Part shown: piece after piece, positions 1 to 8,150 of the stretch
Numbering within the stretch: position 1 is the first letter of the stretch
Layout of the letters: each line of letters starts with the position of its first letter
NCBI GenBank assembly: GCA_964564435.1
Contig: CAZMAT010000021.1
Coordinates: 1 to 26,741, forward strand
DNA from: Fermentibacter sp964564435
Lineage (GTDB): Bacteria > Fermentibacterota > Fermentibacteria > Fermentibacterales > Fermentibacteraceae
Length of the DNA: 26,741 nucleotides
Reading direction: 5' to 3'
Notes under the pieces: generated by a model
The model's database searches: none
What the model saw: the letters and a program-made list of their open reading frames with translations, nothing else
What the model was told of the DNA's origin: nothing
Translations under genes and position numbers: made by a program

Positions 1-4
1 TGGT

Positions 5-69
5 CTCTCGCATGTTTGCTTCGCAAACAAGCTGGCGACGCCTTCATTTCCGCGTCAGCGGAAATGAAG
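5..69 (+). repeat. Hairpin module copy 1 (forward)
   Basis: The order is CTCTCGC (5-11), hairpin A (13-19/23-29, loop TTC), a 12-nt linker containing GGCGACGC (30-41), and hairpin B (42-53/58-69, arm ending ATTTCCGC). Bases 10-11 can also pair with 31-32 around an A/A mismatch, lengthening hairpin A. The same order recurs at 178-249, 361-425 and, inverted, at 227-289. Confidence 0.6.
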
Positions 70-169
70 NNNNNNNNNNNNNNNNNNNNNNNNNNNNNNN
101 NNNNNNNNNNNNNNNNNNNNNNNNNNNNNNNNNNNNNNNNNNNNNNNNNNNNNNNNNNNNNNNNNNNNN
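70..169. other. Assembly gap (100 N)
   Basis: Exactly 100 unresolved bases, the usual placeholder for a scaffold join of unknown true length. The left contig stops on the last base of a 12-bp hairpin (42-69) and the right contig starts at the first visible base of a 55-bp direct repeat, so the assembler probably failed on the repeat array. The array may be much longer than shown, and genes could be hidden here. Confidence 0.97.
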
Positions 170-224
170 GGCACGCCCTCTCGCAGGTTCCCTCCGGGAA
201 CCATGCTGCGGGCTACAGTCGATT
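170..224 (+). repeat. 55-bp direct repeat, copy A
   Basis: Identical base for base to 353-407 (offset 183). It contains CTCTCGCA, the 7-bp hairpin 186-192/196-202 and the linker ATGCTGCGGGCTACA. Its left limit is the N gap, so the true repeat may be longer. Confidence 0.9.
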
Positions 225-249
225 CCCTCATTTCGCCGCGCGAAATGAG
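178..249 (+). repeat. Hairpin module copy 2 (forward)
   Basis: CTCTCGC (178-184) is followed by hairpin A (186-202), a 24-nt linker, and hairpin B (227-249) with arm CTCATTTCGC. Hairpin B is shared with the inverted copy at 227-289, so two modules face each other around one common stem-loop. Confidence 0.55.
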
Positions 250-289
250 AAGGAAGCGACAGTGACTTTGCGAAGCAAAGTCGCGAGAG
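227..289 (-). repeat. Hairpin module copy 3 (inverted)
   Basis: Read on the minus strand: CTCTCGC (289-283), hairpin A (282-264, arm GACTTTGC, loop TTC), a 14-nt linker containing GTCGC, and hairpin B (249-227, arm CTCATTTCGC). The layout matches copy 1 at 5-69, including the TTC loop of hairpin A, although the stem sequences differ. Confidence 0.55.
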
Positions 290-352
290 CGCTTACGAGC
301 GGCCGGATCTTCCCGGCCGCGACGGACATGCTGATCCGCCGAGGCGGATCAG

Positions 353-407
353 GGCACGCCCTCTCGCAGGTTCCCTCCGGGAACCATGCTGCGGGCTACA
401 GTCGATT
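353..407 (+). repeat. 55-bp direct repeat, copy B
   Basis: Exact copy of 170-224. Identity ends where the downstream hairpin begins to differ: copy A continues into arm CTCATTTCGC, whereas copy B continues as GTCGATTTCGC. The repeated block therefore carries different distal hairpins. Confidence 0.9.
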
Positions 408-425
408 TCGCCCTGCGAAATCGAC
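361..425 (+). repeat. Hairpin module copy 4, abutting the oadA stop codon
   Basis: CTCTCGC (361-367), hairpin A (369-385), a 15-nt linker (386-400) and an 11-bp hairpin B (401-411/415-425, loop CCT). Base 425 is also the last base of the oadA stop codon on the minus strand, so the stem begins inside that stop codon. It could protect the oadA transcript 3' end; with no U tract a terminator role is only a possibility. Confidence 0.55.
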
Positions 426-2161
426 TAGATATCCGTGTACTCCGCGGCTTCCTTGATGAGCATGTTCGTCGCGGGGTCCTCCTCGGTGCTCAGGAGCGTC
501 ATGGCCTCGGACAGGTGCTCGGACAGGTCGCACATCGATTCCGAGAACCGGTTGAGGATGGCCTCGTCGTGCAGCTTCTTCAGCCTGGCCTGCTCCTCGC
601 GCTCCCTCTTCTGCGCCGCCTCCTTCATGACTTCGGCGTGGGCGGCCCCCTTCAGCTTCTCCAGATAGGCCTTCCCGGAGCTGTCGGGGAAGAGGTAGTA
701 GAGCAGCTTCTCCTGCTCGGTCTCGGCGATGGGTATGGATGTGCCGGGGAGGGTCGGGATCGCTCGCGGGAACTGGGAGGAATCGTAGGTCCTCTCGTCG
801 CGGAAGCCGCAGACCTGCTCGCGGTAGCCGGGATCCACCGGGAACGGCGTCTTCCCGTAGTAGCCCGCGATCAGGTTCACATACTGAACCGGGTTCGCAT
901 CCTTGCCCAGCGCGACGAAGTAAGCCTTCACACCCACGATCTGCGACGTGGGGGTGACCAGGGGGACCCAGCCGGCCTTCGACCTGACCTCCTGCACCGC
1001 CTCGAGGGCCTTGTCCATGTAGTCGCTCTTGCCGTCCTTCGCGAGCTGGTTCTTGAAGTTGCTGTACATGCCGCCGGGTATCTGGGACTTCCTGACCGCA
1101 TCGTTCGGAGGCGGGAAGCCGCATGCGGCCTCCATCCTGTGGACGGTCTCGAGGGCCTGCACGATGCGGCCTTCAGCTAGCAGATCGAGAGTCTTCACCG
1201 CGAGCGGTTCGAGGACATCGCGGCCGGGCCAGACCGACCTGTGCACCTGCAGCGCGAACTTCTTCTCGCATTCCTCGATCACCCTGGCCAGCGCGGCATG
1301 GACCCTGCCGAGCCTGCCTTCGTCGAGGGAGAGCCCCGTGTCGATCCCCAGGAGGTCGGCGAACAGGGAGACGATCTCGATGGAGGGATGCGACGAGCCG
1401 CCTGCGAACGGCAGGAAGCACACGTCGATCGAATCGACTCCGGCGAGCAGTGCGATGACCGCGCTCATGTGGCCGTAGCCGGGTGTGCAGTGGGTGTGGC
1501 TCACGACGGGGACCCTGAGCCTCTCCTTGAGCGCGGTGTAGTATTCCCAGGCCTGGACGGGATCCTTCAGGCCGGCCATGTCCTTGTCCGAGACCATGTC
1601 GGCGCCCGCGGCCTCGAGCTCGAGAGCCTTGTCGACGAAATACGATGTCTTGTACAGAGGCCCGTTCGTGTAGCAGACCGCGCCGTCGAAGGAGCCCCCC
1701 GCCTTCCGGACGCCCTCGAGGGCGGCCATGTAGTTGGGGATGTAGTTGAGTGCGTCGAAGATACGCATGACCGTGGTCCCCGAGCGGACCGCCTCGCTGT
1801 TGAAGTCGCTCACGATGTCGTCGGGATACGGGTCGTACCCGAACAGGTTCTGCCCCCTGGAGAGAGTCCTCAGGCCGCAGGAGTAGGGCTTCGCGAGCTC
1901 AGACATCCTGTGGAGGCGGTCGAACGGGTTCTCGTCGAGGAACCTCATCGCGCTGTCGAGGGTCGCCCCGCCCCACACCTCCATCAGCCTGACGCCGCAG
2001 TCGAGAATGAGGGGCATCGTTTCGAGCACCTGGGGGGTCGACATTCGGGTGGCGAGGAGGGACTGCTGCCCGTCGCGGAGCGAGAGGTCTATGAGGCCGA
2101 CCGGTCCTCTGCTGCGCGGAGCCATCTTCGGGCCGCCGTGCGAGAACAGCTTCTTGAACAT
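425..2161 (-). CDS. oadA: Carboxyltransferase subunit (oxaloacetate decarboxylase alpha / pyruvate carboxylase B type), no biotin domain
   Basis: The 578-aa protein has an HMGL-like TIM-barrel carboxyltransferase domain followed by the conserved PYC/OADA domain. Visible signatures are DLSLRDGQQ (about residues 25-33), the metal-binding SHTHCTPG (His222, His224), the lysine expected to be carbamylated in DKDMAGL (Lys193), and GYYGKTP further on. Family members move CO2 between biotin and pyruvate/oxaloacetate, either in the Na+-pumping decarboxylase or in two-subunit pyruvate carboxylase. The C-terminus ends in a charged helical stretch without the MKM biotinylation motif, so a separate biotin carrier protein is needed; none is in the window. 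The ATG at 2161 has GGAG about 9 nt upstream; Met13 is an alternative start. The choice between OadA and PycB cannot be made here. Confidence 0.88.
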   Translation of the reverse strand: MFKKLFSHGGPKMAPRSRGPVGLIDLSLRDGQQSLLATRMSTPQVLETMPLILDCGVRLMEVWGGATLDSAMRFLDENPFDRLHRMSELAKPYSCGLRTLSRGQNLFGYDPYPDDIVSDFNSEAVRSGTTVMRIFDALNYIPNYMAALEGVRKAGGSFDGAVCYTNGPLYKTSYFVDKALELEAAGADMVSDKDMAGLKDPVQAWEYYTALKERLRVPVVSHTHCTPGYGHMSAVIALLAGVDSIDVCFLPFAGGSSHPSIEIVSLFADLLGIDTGLSLDEGRLGRVHAALARVIEECEKKFALQVHRSVWPGRDVLEPLAVKTLDLLAEGRIVQALETVHRMEAACGFPPPNDAVRKSQIPGGMYSNFKNQLAKDGKSDYMDKALEAVQEVRSKAGWVPLVTPTSQIVGVKAYFVALGKDANPVQYVNLIAGYYGKTPFPVDPGYREQVCGFRDERTYDSSQFPRAIPTLPGTSIPIAETEQEKLLYYLFPDSSGKAYLEKLKGAAHAEVMKEAAQKREREEQARLKKLHDEAILNRFSESMCDLSEHLSEAMTLLSTEEDPATNMLIKEAAEYTDI

Positions 2162-2280
2162 GGGAAAGACTCCATCTGCTTAGCGTGTTTTCGGATACGA
2201 AATACGACCTCGCCCTCAGGCAGCCATGTAACATGCCGATACGAGCGGGTTCGTGCCAGTGGATCGGAGCAGGGGTTTCG

Positions 2281-2309
2281 TTGCCCGCAGGACGCTGCAA
2301 GGCTATACT
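2281..2309 (+). promoter_or_regulatory. Sigma-70-type promoter for the radical SAM gene
   Basis: TTGCCC (2281-2286), a 17-bp spacer and TATACT (2304-2309), ending 67 bp before the ATG at 2377. It lies in the 215-bp divergent region between oadA and the radical SAM gene. On the other strand a GTATTTCG element upstream of oadA resembles other TATATT-like boxes in the window but has no clear -35. Confidence 0.5.
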
Positions 2310-2376
2310 GGCGCGGGTGCGCGTTTCGCAGGGGACAGAAGCGTCCCTGTCCGCAGCCTTGCCCCCGGGAGATTGA

Positions 2377-3801
2377 ATGAGGATCTGCCTGGTCTATCCG
2401 CCATACGGTTCCGGCAGGAGGTCGAAGTACTTCCCGTTCGGGCTGGCGTATGTCGCCGCATCCCTGAGGAATGCCGGCCACGATGTCACCGTGGTCGACA
2501 TGGAGGGCTCGGACCTCTCCGTGGACGCGGCCGTCGCGCAGGTCTCCGCCCTGAAACCCGGCATGATCGGCCTGGGCGGGATGGTCACCCGGTTCAGGTA
2601 TGCCCGGGAACTGGGCAGGCGTCTCAGGGAGGCACTCCCGGACGCCTTCCTCATCGCCGGGAACAGCGGGGCGACCACCCTGCCCGGCACCTATCTGGAG
2701 TCATGCCGCCTGGATGCCGCAGTCAGGGGAGAGGGCGAGACGACCGCCGTGGAGCTGGCCCGGGCGGTCGAGTCGGGCGGGGAGTGGAGGGAAATACCCG
2801 GGCTCGCATTCCTGTCCCCGGAAGGAAGAACCGTCCTGTCGCCGGAGCGGGAGCATGCAGGAGATCTGGACGCCCTCCCCTGGCCAGCCTGGGATCTCTT
2901 CCCGATCGAGAGCTACATCCACAGCCTCGACCACAGGGGGAAGCCGACGCGGCACATGGAGGTCGTGGCCAGCAGGGGCTGCCCGTTCGAATGCGTCTAC
3001 TGCTACCGGATCTACGGGCGGCGCGTCAGGAGGCGCAGCCCCGAATCCATCGTCGCCGAGATCGAGGAACTGGTGCGCAGATACCGCATACGCTACACGG
3101 GCTTCCCCGACGACCTCTTCACGAGCGACAGGTCCTTCGTGCTCGAAGTCTGCAGGCTCATGCGGGAGAGACTCCCCGGTCTGCGCTGGTCGTGCCTCGG
3201 GAGGGTCAACACCGTCGACGAGGACCTCCTCTCCGAGATGAAGAGGTCGGGCTGCTACTGGATCAGTTACGGGATCGAGTCCGGGAGCGCCGGGATGCTC
3301 GAGGCGATGAACCGCGGAGTCACCCCTGAGCAGTGCCTTAACGCGCTGCGGCTGACCCGCAGGGCGGGCATGCACGCCGAGGGCAGCTTCATGATCGGGA
3401 TGTACGGGGAGACTCGGGAGACGGTAGAGGAGACGGTCGAGTTCTGCAGGAAGGCCGACATCACCGCGCCGATGCTCTTCGTCACTCCCTATCCCGGTAC
3501 GAGGATCTTCGACCGGGCGCTCGCGGACGGCAGAATCGGCGATCTGGAGCGCTTTCTCGAGAGCATGAACGCCGCAGATTCTCTTCTGGTCAATCTCACA
3601 GACATGACAGACGATGAGCTTCGCGACCTCCGGAAACGGGCGCAGGCCAGGACGGGGCTTGGTTATCTGCTGAGGAGGCCCTTCACCAGGATACCCGCGC
3701 TGATCCTGAGGCATCTCCTCCTCATGGGTCCGGCCGGGCTGGCGAGGGATCTCGCCGCCGTCATCGGTTCAGCGCTCGGACGGCGTACGAAAGGGGCTTG
3801 A
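2377..3801 (+). CDS. B12-binding-domain radical SAM protein
   Basis: The 474-aa protein has an N-terminal Rossmann-like cobalamin-binding-type domain (about 1-170; opening MRICLVYPPYG, then a glycine-rich IAGNSGAT segment). A radical SAM domain follows, with the CxxxCxxC cluster ligands Cys202, Cys206 and Cys209 (GCPFECVYC). The sequence IESGSAGMLEAMNRG is the usual mid-barrel segment of this class. Members use a 4Fe-4S cluster and S-adenosylmethionine for methyl transfers or rearrangements on lipids, cofactors or natural products; the substrate cannot be read from sequence. The histidine of the classic DxHxxG cobalamin motif is not evident, so B12 binding itself is uncertain. GGGAGA precedes the ATG by about 5 nt. 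The next gene begins 53 nt downstream on the same strand. Confidence 0.87.
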   Translation: MRICLVYPPYGSGRRSKYFPFGLAYVAASLRNAGHDVTVVDMEGSDLSVDAAVAQVSALKPGMIGLGGMVTRFRYARELGRRLREALPDAFLIAGNSGATTLPGTYLESCRLDAAVRGEGETTAVELARAVESGGEWREIPGLAFLSPEGRTVLSPEREHAGDLDALPWPAWDLFPIESYIHSLDHRGKPTRHMEVVASRGCPFECVYCYRIYGRRVRRRSPESIVAEIEELVRRYRIRYTGFPDDLFTSDRSFVLEVCRLMRERLPGLRWSCLGRVNTVDEDLLSEMKRSGCYWISYGIESGSAGMLEAMNRGVTPEQCLNALRLTRRAGMHAEGSFMIGMYGETRETVEETVEFCRKADITAPMLFVTPYPGTRIFDRALADGRIGDLERFLESMNAADSLLVNLTDMTDDELRDLRKRAQARTGLGYLLRRPFTRIPALILRHLLLMGPAGLARDLAAVIGSALGRRTKGA

Positions 3802-3854
3802 CCCCGAACCGCGGGTTCGATAGAAAGAGACGCGGCAAAAGGTCTGGGGGGAGC

Positions 3855-5405
3855 ATGGCGACGGAGAACAGGGCCAGGGTGGCCTCGCTCGTGAGGGAGG
3901 CCAAGGCCGAACTGCAGAAGGGCAACCGGGACGAAGCCTTCGTCATCCTGAAGAAGGCGCTCTCGATGGACCCCGGAAGCAGTGCCGTCACCGAAGCTAT
4001 CCTCGCAATCGAGAAAGAGCAGATCTTCGAGAAGGAGAAGGCCGCCGAAGCCGTGAAGATTGCGGAGAAGGCGGCCGAGGAGGCCAGGGCTTCACGCGAG
4101 GCACAGGCCGCCAGGGAGGCGAAGGCCGCACGCGAAGCGAAGGCGGCCGAGGAAGCCAGGGCCGCACGAGAGGCCCAGGCTGCCAGGGAGGCGAAGGCCG
4201 CACGCGAGGCTAAGGCCGCCGAGGAGGCCAGGGCTGCACGGGAGGCCAGAGCCGCCGAAGATGCCAGAATCGAACGCGAAGCCCGGGAAACCGAGGAGGC
4301 CAGGGCGGCCGAGGAAGCCAGGGCCGCACGAGAGGCGAAGCTCGCGCGGGAGGCCCGGACGGCTCGCGAGCTGAAGGCTGCACGCGAAGCCAGGGAGGCA
4401 CGCGAATCCCGGGCTGAGAAGGAAGGCAGGCCCGATCCGGCAGCATCCCCGATCAGACCCGTCAGGGAGGCCCGGACATCCATCGCGCCACAGTCCCGGG
4501 CGTCGCGCGAACCCGCTCCGATCATCGCACCCGAGAGCACGAAGCGCTCCGTCGATCCCGGGTTCGATCCGACGAAACCCCTCGTGACCCCTCCACTCGA
4601 GAACCGCGAGGTTAGAAGCGAGAGCACCGCCCGGCCCGCTGCCGAAAAGTCAGTGAAGCCAGCTCAGAAGGCGGCATCGGAAGGCCACCGCCCGGTACCC
4701 GCACCCCCCCAGCCGGCCAGGACTGCACCATCCAGACCCGCTTCAGGCATGTCGTCCAGGTCCATAGCCAGACAGGCCGTACCCGGCGAGGTTCCGGCCC
4801 CATCGCCCGCCCGAAGGGCCGAAGCGGCCCCCGAGGCCGGAGAAAGGACAAGCGTGCCCGTTCCTCAGAGTGTCAGAGAATTCTTCGAATCAGCCGAGAG
4901 GGCTCTCGCCGCGGGAGACGAGGCCGGAGCCGTCGGCTTCCTGAAGAAGGCAAAGGCCGGGGCTCCCGACGATCCGGAGGTCAGGGCCCGCATCGGCTCT
5001 CTCCAGAGGAGGATGAAGGCCGAGAACCTGGTCCGGCTCGGAGTGCGGAAGCTGGCGGCAGGGTTGCCGCAGGAGGCGTTCACGTCGGCCCGGGAGGCGT
5101 TCGCTCTCATGCCGCAGGCCGCCGGGCTGGAAGACCTGATCTCCGCGCTCGAGAAGTCCCCCGTCCCTGCCGGGGCCGCTCCCCAGACCAGGGCGCAGCC
5201 GGCGGCCCAGGCGGCTCCTGCAGCCTCCAGATCAACCCTCCAGGACGGGGCGGAGGAGTACATACGCAAGGTCCGCGAGCAGATCTCCCTGAACGCGCTT
5301 CCCAACGCAGCCGCGATAGCCTCTGAGGGCCTCGAGAAGCATCCGGACAACGAGCTCCTGTTCACCTTCGTGGACAAGTTCAGGAGGATGCGCCTGCTCA
5401 AGTAG
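3855..5405 (+). CDS. TPR protein with a long Ala/Arg/Glu hexad-repeat helix
   Basis: The 516-aa protein is in four parts. Residues 5-50 form one TPR-like helical pair (KGNRDEAFVILKKALSMDP). About 55-190 is an uninterrupted charged alanine-rich helix built from six-residue units of the type AREAKA. About 190-330 is Pro/Ser/Arg-rich and probably disordered. From about 340 come further TPR-like helices (AAGDEAGAVGFLKKAKAGAPDDPEV), ending KFRRMRLLK. There is no signal peptide or membrane helix, so a cytoplasmic scaffold or assembly protein is likely. The repeat recalls TolA domain II or single-alpha-helix spacers. The ATG at 3855 follows GGGGGGAG; a TTG at 3798 would overlap the upstream stop and lacks a ribosome site. 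No specific function is recognised. Confidence 0.75.
   Translation: MATENRARVASLVREAKAELQKGNRDEAFVILKKALSMDPGSSAVTEAILAIEKEQIFEKEKAAEAVKIAEKAAEEARASREAQAAREAKAAREAKAAEEARAAREAQAAREAKAAREAKAAEEARAAREARAAEDARIEREARETEEARAAEEARAAREAKLAREARTARELKAAREAREARESRAEKEGRPDPAASPIRPVREARTSIAPQSRASREPAPIIAPESTKRSVDPGFDPTKPLVTPPLENREVRSESTARPAAEKSVKPAQKAASEGHRPVPAPPQPARTAPSRPASGMSSRSIARQAVPGEVPAPSPARRAEAAPEAGERTSVPVPQSVREFFESAERALAAGDEAGAVGFLKKAKAGAPDDPEVRARIGSLQRRMKAENLVRLGVRKLAAGLPQEAFTSAREAFALMPQAAGLEDLISALEKSPVPAGAAPQTRAQPAAQAAPAASRSTLQDGAEEYIRKVREQISLNALPNAAAIASEGLEKHPDNELLFTFVDKFRRMRLLK
4092..4235 (+). repeat. 72-bp tandem duplication inside the TPR gene
   Basis: Two adjacent 72-bp units (4092-4163, 4164-4235) encode nearly the same 24 residues, each made of four hexads ending in AEEARA. 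They differ mainly at synonymous third positions, so the duplication is not very recent. A third, more diverged unit begins at 4236. Confidence 0.75.
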
Positions 5406-5438
5406 AGCCTGGCGCATGCGGAGAGGCCGGAGCCCGGA

Positions 5439-5618
5439 TCAGCCTCCGAAGAAGCCCGGTACGCAGGTCAGCAGGATTCCGAGGACCAGGGAAACGACGC
5501 CGGCCAGGAAGACCAGCCCCGACACGGGAGCTGCGGGCCTGCCGCGGCCCAGCATGACGAAACCGGCTGTCGAAAGCGCGAACCCAGCCGCTGCGAGCAC
5601 TAGATATCTCAGGTCCAA
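5439..5618 (-). CDS. Small two-helix membrane protein (59 aa)
   Basis: The frame starts TTG at 5618 and ends TGA at 5441-5439. It encodes 59 residues with two hydrophobic segments, about residues 4-23 (LRYLVLAAAGFALSTAGFVM) and 33-52 (SGLVFLAGVVSLVLGILLT), separated by a short Gly/Arg/Pro turn, ending PGFFGG. GGGAG lies 6 nt before the TTG. It starts 26 nt after the htrA stop on the same strand, so it is probably the last gene of the hsp20-dnaK-grpE-dnaJ-htrA operon. Two antiparallel membrane helices, a normal ribosome site and operon position support it being real; its small size and TTG start are the main doubts. No family is recognised. Confidence 0.62.
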   Translation of the reverse strand: MDLRYLVLAAAGFALSTAGFVMLGRGRPAAPVSGLVFLAGVVSLVLGILLTCVPGFFGG

Positions 5619-5644
5619 AGGATGCTCCCGTTGCCGAGAGGGCG

Positions 5645-7090
<1,446 letters not shown>

Positions 7091-7109
7091 CGCCGTTTCC
7101 TCCGGGTTT

Positions 7110-8150
7110 TCATCCGCTCCCGTGCTGCCTCCGTATACCCTCGAGCGACTGGAGCTGTTCCCACAGGCGGCGCTCGTCGTCGTTCGCGGGGACCGGCACC
7201 GAGACCTCGACCCGGACGTACTGGTCGCCGCGGGACGAGCCGTGCGGCACCCCCTTCCCGGGGATCCTCAGGATCGTGCCGGGCTGGGTGCCGGGCGGGA
7301 TCCTGAGGCGGATCCTGCCGTCGAGGGTCCGCACCGTCATCGTGGTGCCCAGGGCGGCTCTCGGGGCGGTGACCGTAACCGAGCAGTGTATGTCCAGCCC
7401 TTCGCGGCGGAGGAACCTGTCGGGACTGACCCTCAGCCTGACGATGGCCGACGAGCCGTCGGGCTGCCTGAGCCGCAGCAGATCGCCGTCGGACGAGCCC
7501 GGAGGCACGTCGATCGACATGCGCTGGTTCGAGGATGCCCTTCCCGTGCCGCTGCAGGAGCCGCACTTCGAAGTGAGGACCCGGCCCGTGCCCCCGCAGC
7601 CGGTGCACGCGTGCATCGTGCTGAAGGCGCCGCGCTTCTCGGTCCTCGTGCCGCTGCCCTTGCAGGTCGGACAGGTCTTCTCCCCCGTGCCTCCCGCACC
7701 GCTGCATGCCGGGCAGGGCTTCTCGACCCTGACCACCGCGTCCACGACGCCTCCCCGGGCTGCAGTGGCGAACGGGATTGCGACTTCGCCCGAAGGGGCC
7801 TGCCGGGCGGATGGCCTGGGTCTGCCCCCTCCGAACAGGGTGCTGAGAAGATCCTCGAATCCTCCGAAGCCTCCGCCGCCCATGTCGTAGGATTCCCCGC
7901 CGGCCGGGCCTGCATCGCCGAAGAAGGCCCTTCCGCTGCGCAGATCGTCGTATCTTGCCCGCTTCTCGCTGTCGCGGAGGACGTCATAGGCGTCGGAGAT
8001 CTCCTTGAACTTCTCCTCGGCGCGTCTGTCGCCCTGGTTGGCATCCGGGTGGTACTTCCGGGCCAGCTTCCTGTAGGCCTTCTTTATCTCTTCCTCGGTG
8101 GCCTTCTCGCCTACGCCGAGGATCGCGTAGAGATCCCTGCCGTCCGTCAA
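7110..8150 (-). CDS. dnaJ: Chaperone DnaJ (Hsp40)
   Basis: Co-chaperone that stimulates DnaK ATPase and delivers clients. The 346-aa protein has an N-terminal J domain (about 1-68) with the essential HPD (KYHPDANQ), a Gly/Phe-rich linker (about 80-105), and four zinc motifs CPACSGAG, CPTCKGSG, CTGCGGTG and CGSCSGTG. C-terminal substrate-binding beta domains follow (DVPPGSSDGD, RIPPGTQPGT). It is shorter than the usual 370-380 aa, mainly through a compact linker and C-terminus, but no expected motif is missing. The start is TTG at 8150, overlapping the grpE stop in the sequence TTGA; this suggests translational coupling. Confidence 0.95.
   Translation of the reverse strand: MTDGRDLYAILGVGEKATEEEIKKAYRKLARKYHPDANQGDRRAEEKFKEISDAYDVLRDSEKRARYDDLRSGRAFFGDAGPAGGESYDMGGGGFGGFEDLLSTLFGGGRPRPSARQAPSGEVAIPFATAARGGVVDAVVRVEKPCPACSGAGGTGEKTCPTCKGSGTRTEKRGAFSTMHACTGCGGTGRVLTSKCGSCSGTGRASSNQRMSIDVPPGSSDGDLLRLRQPDGSSAIVRLRVSPDRFLRREGLDIHCSVTVTAPRAALGTTMTVRTLDGRIRLRIPPGTQPGTILRIPGKGVPHGSSRGDQYVRVEVSVPVPANDDERRLWEQLQSLEGIRRQHGSG

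Larger units (their letters stand above)
1..425. repeat. Array of perfect hairpins (non-coding, gap-interrupted)
   Basis: This stretch contains no credible gene; open frames across it run through the N gap and through inverted repeats. It is densely filled with perfect inverted repeats: 13-19/23-29 (7 bp), 42-53/58-69 (12 bp), 186-192/196-202 (7 bp), 227-236/240-249 (10 bp), 264-271/275-282 (8 bp), 299-306/313-320 (8 bp), 331-339/344-352 (9 bp), 369-375/379-385 (7 bp) and 401-411/415-425 (11 bp). Loops are mostly 3-6 nt. Linkers between them recur (CTCTCGCA before a hairpin; GCGAC-containing spacers), whereas stem sequences differ from hairpin to hairpin while staying fully complementary. No poly-T tract follows any stem, so they are not ordinary intrinsic terminators. 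Function is unknown; a REP/MITE-like mosaic element or a structured RNA are the main possibilities. Confidence 0.8.

Noticed and set aside
1..425. CRISPR array or integron attC cassette interpretation of the hairpin region
   Set aside because: Repeats are not evenly spaced with unique spacers, there are no cas genes or integrase, and stems lack the attC R/L box layout.
12..456. Open reading frames running across the left-edge repeat region and the N gap
   Set aside because: They pass through undefined bases and perfect inverted repeats and have no ribosome site or protein-like composition.
2225..2262. Sigma-54-like TGGCAC on the minus strand upstream of oadA
   Set aside because: The spacing between GG and GC is one base short of the required 10.
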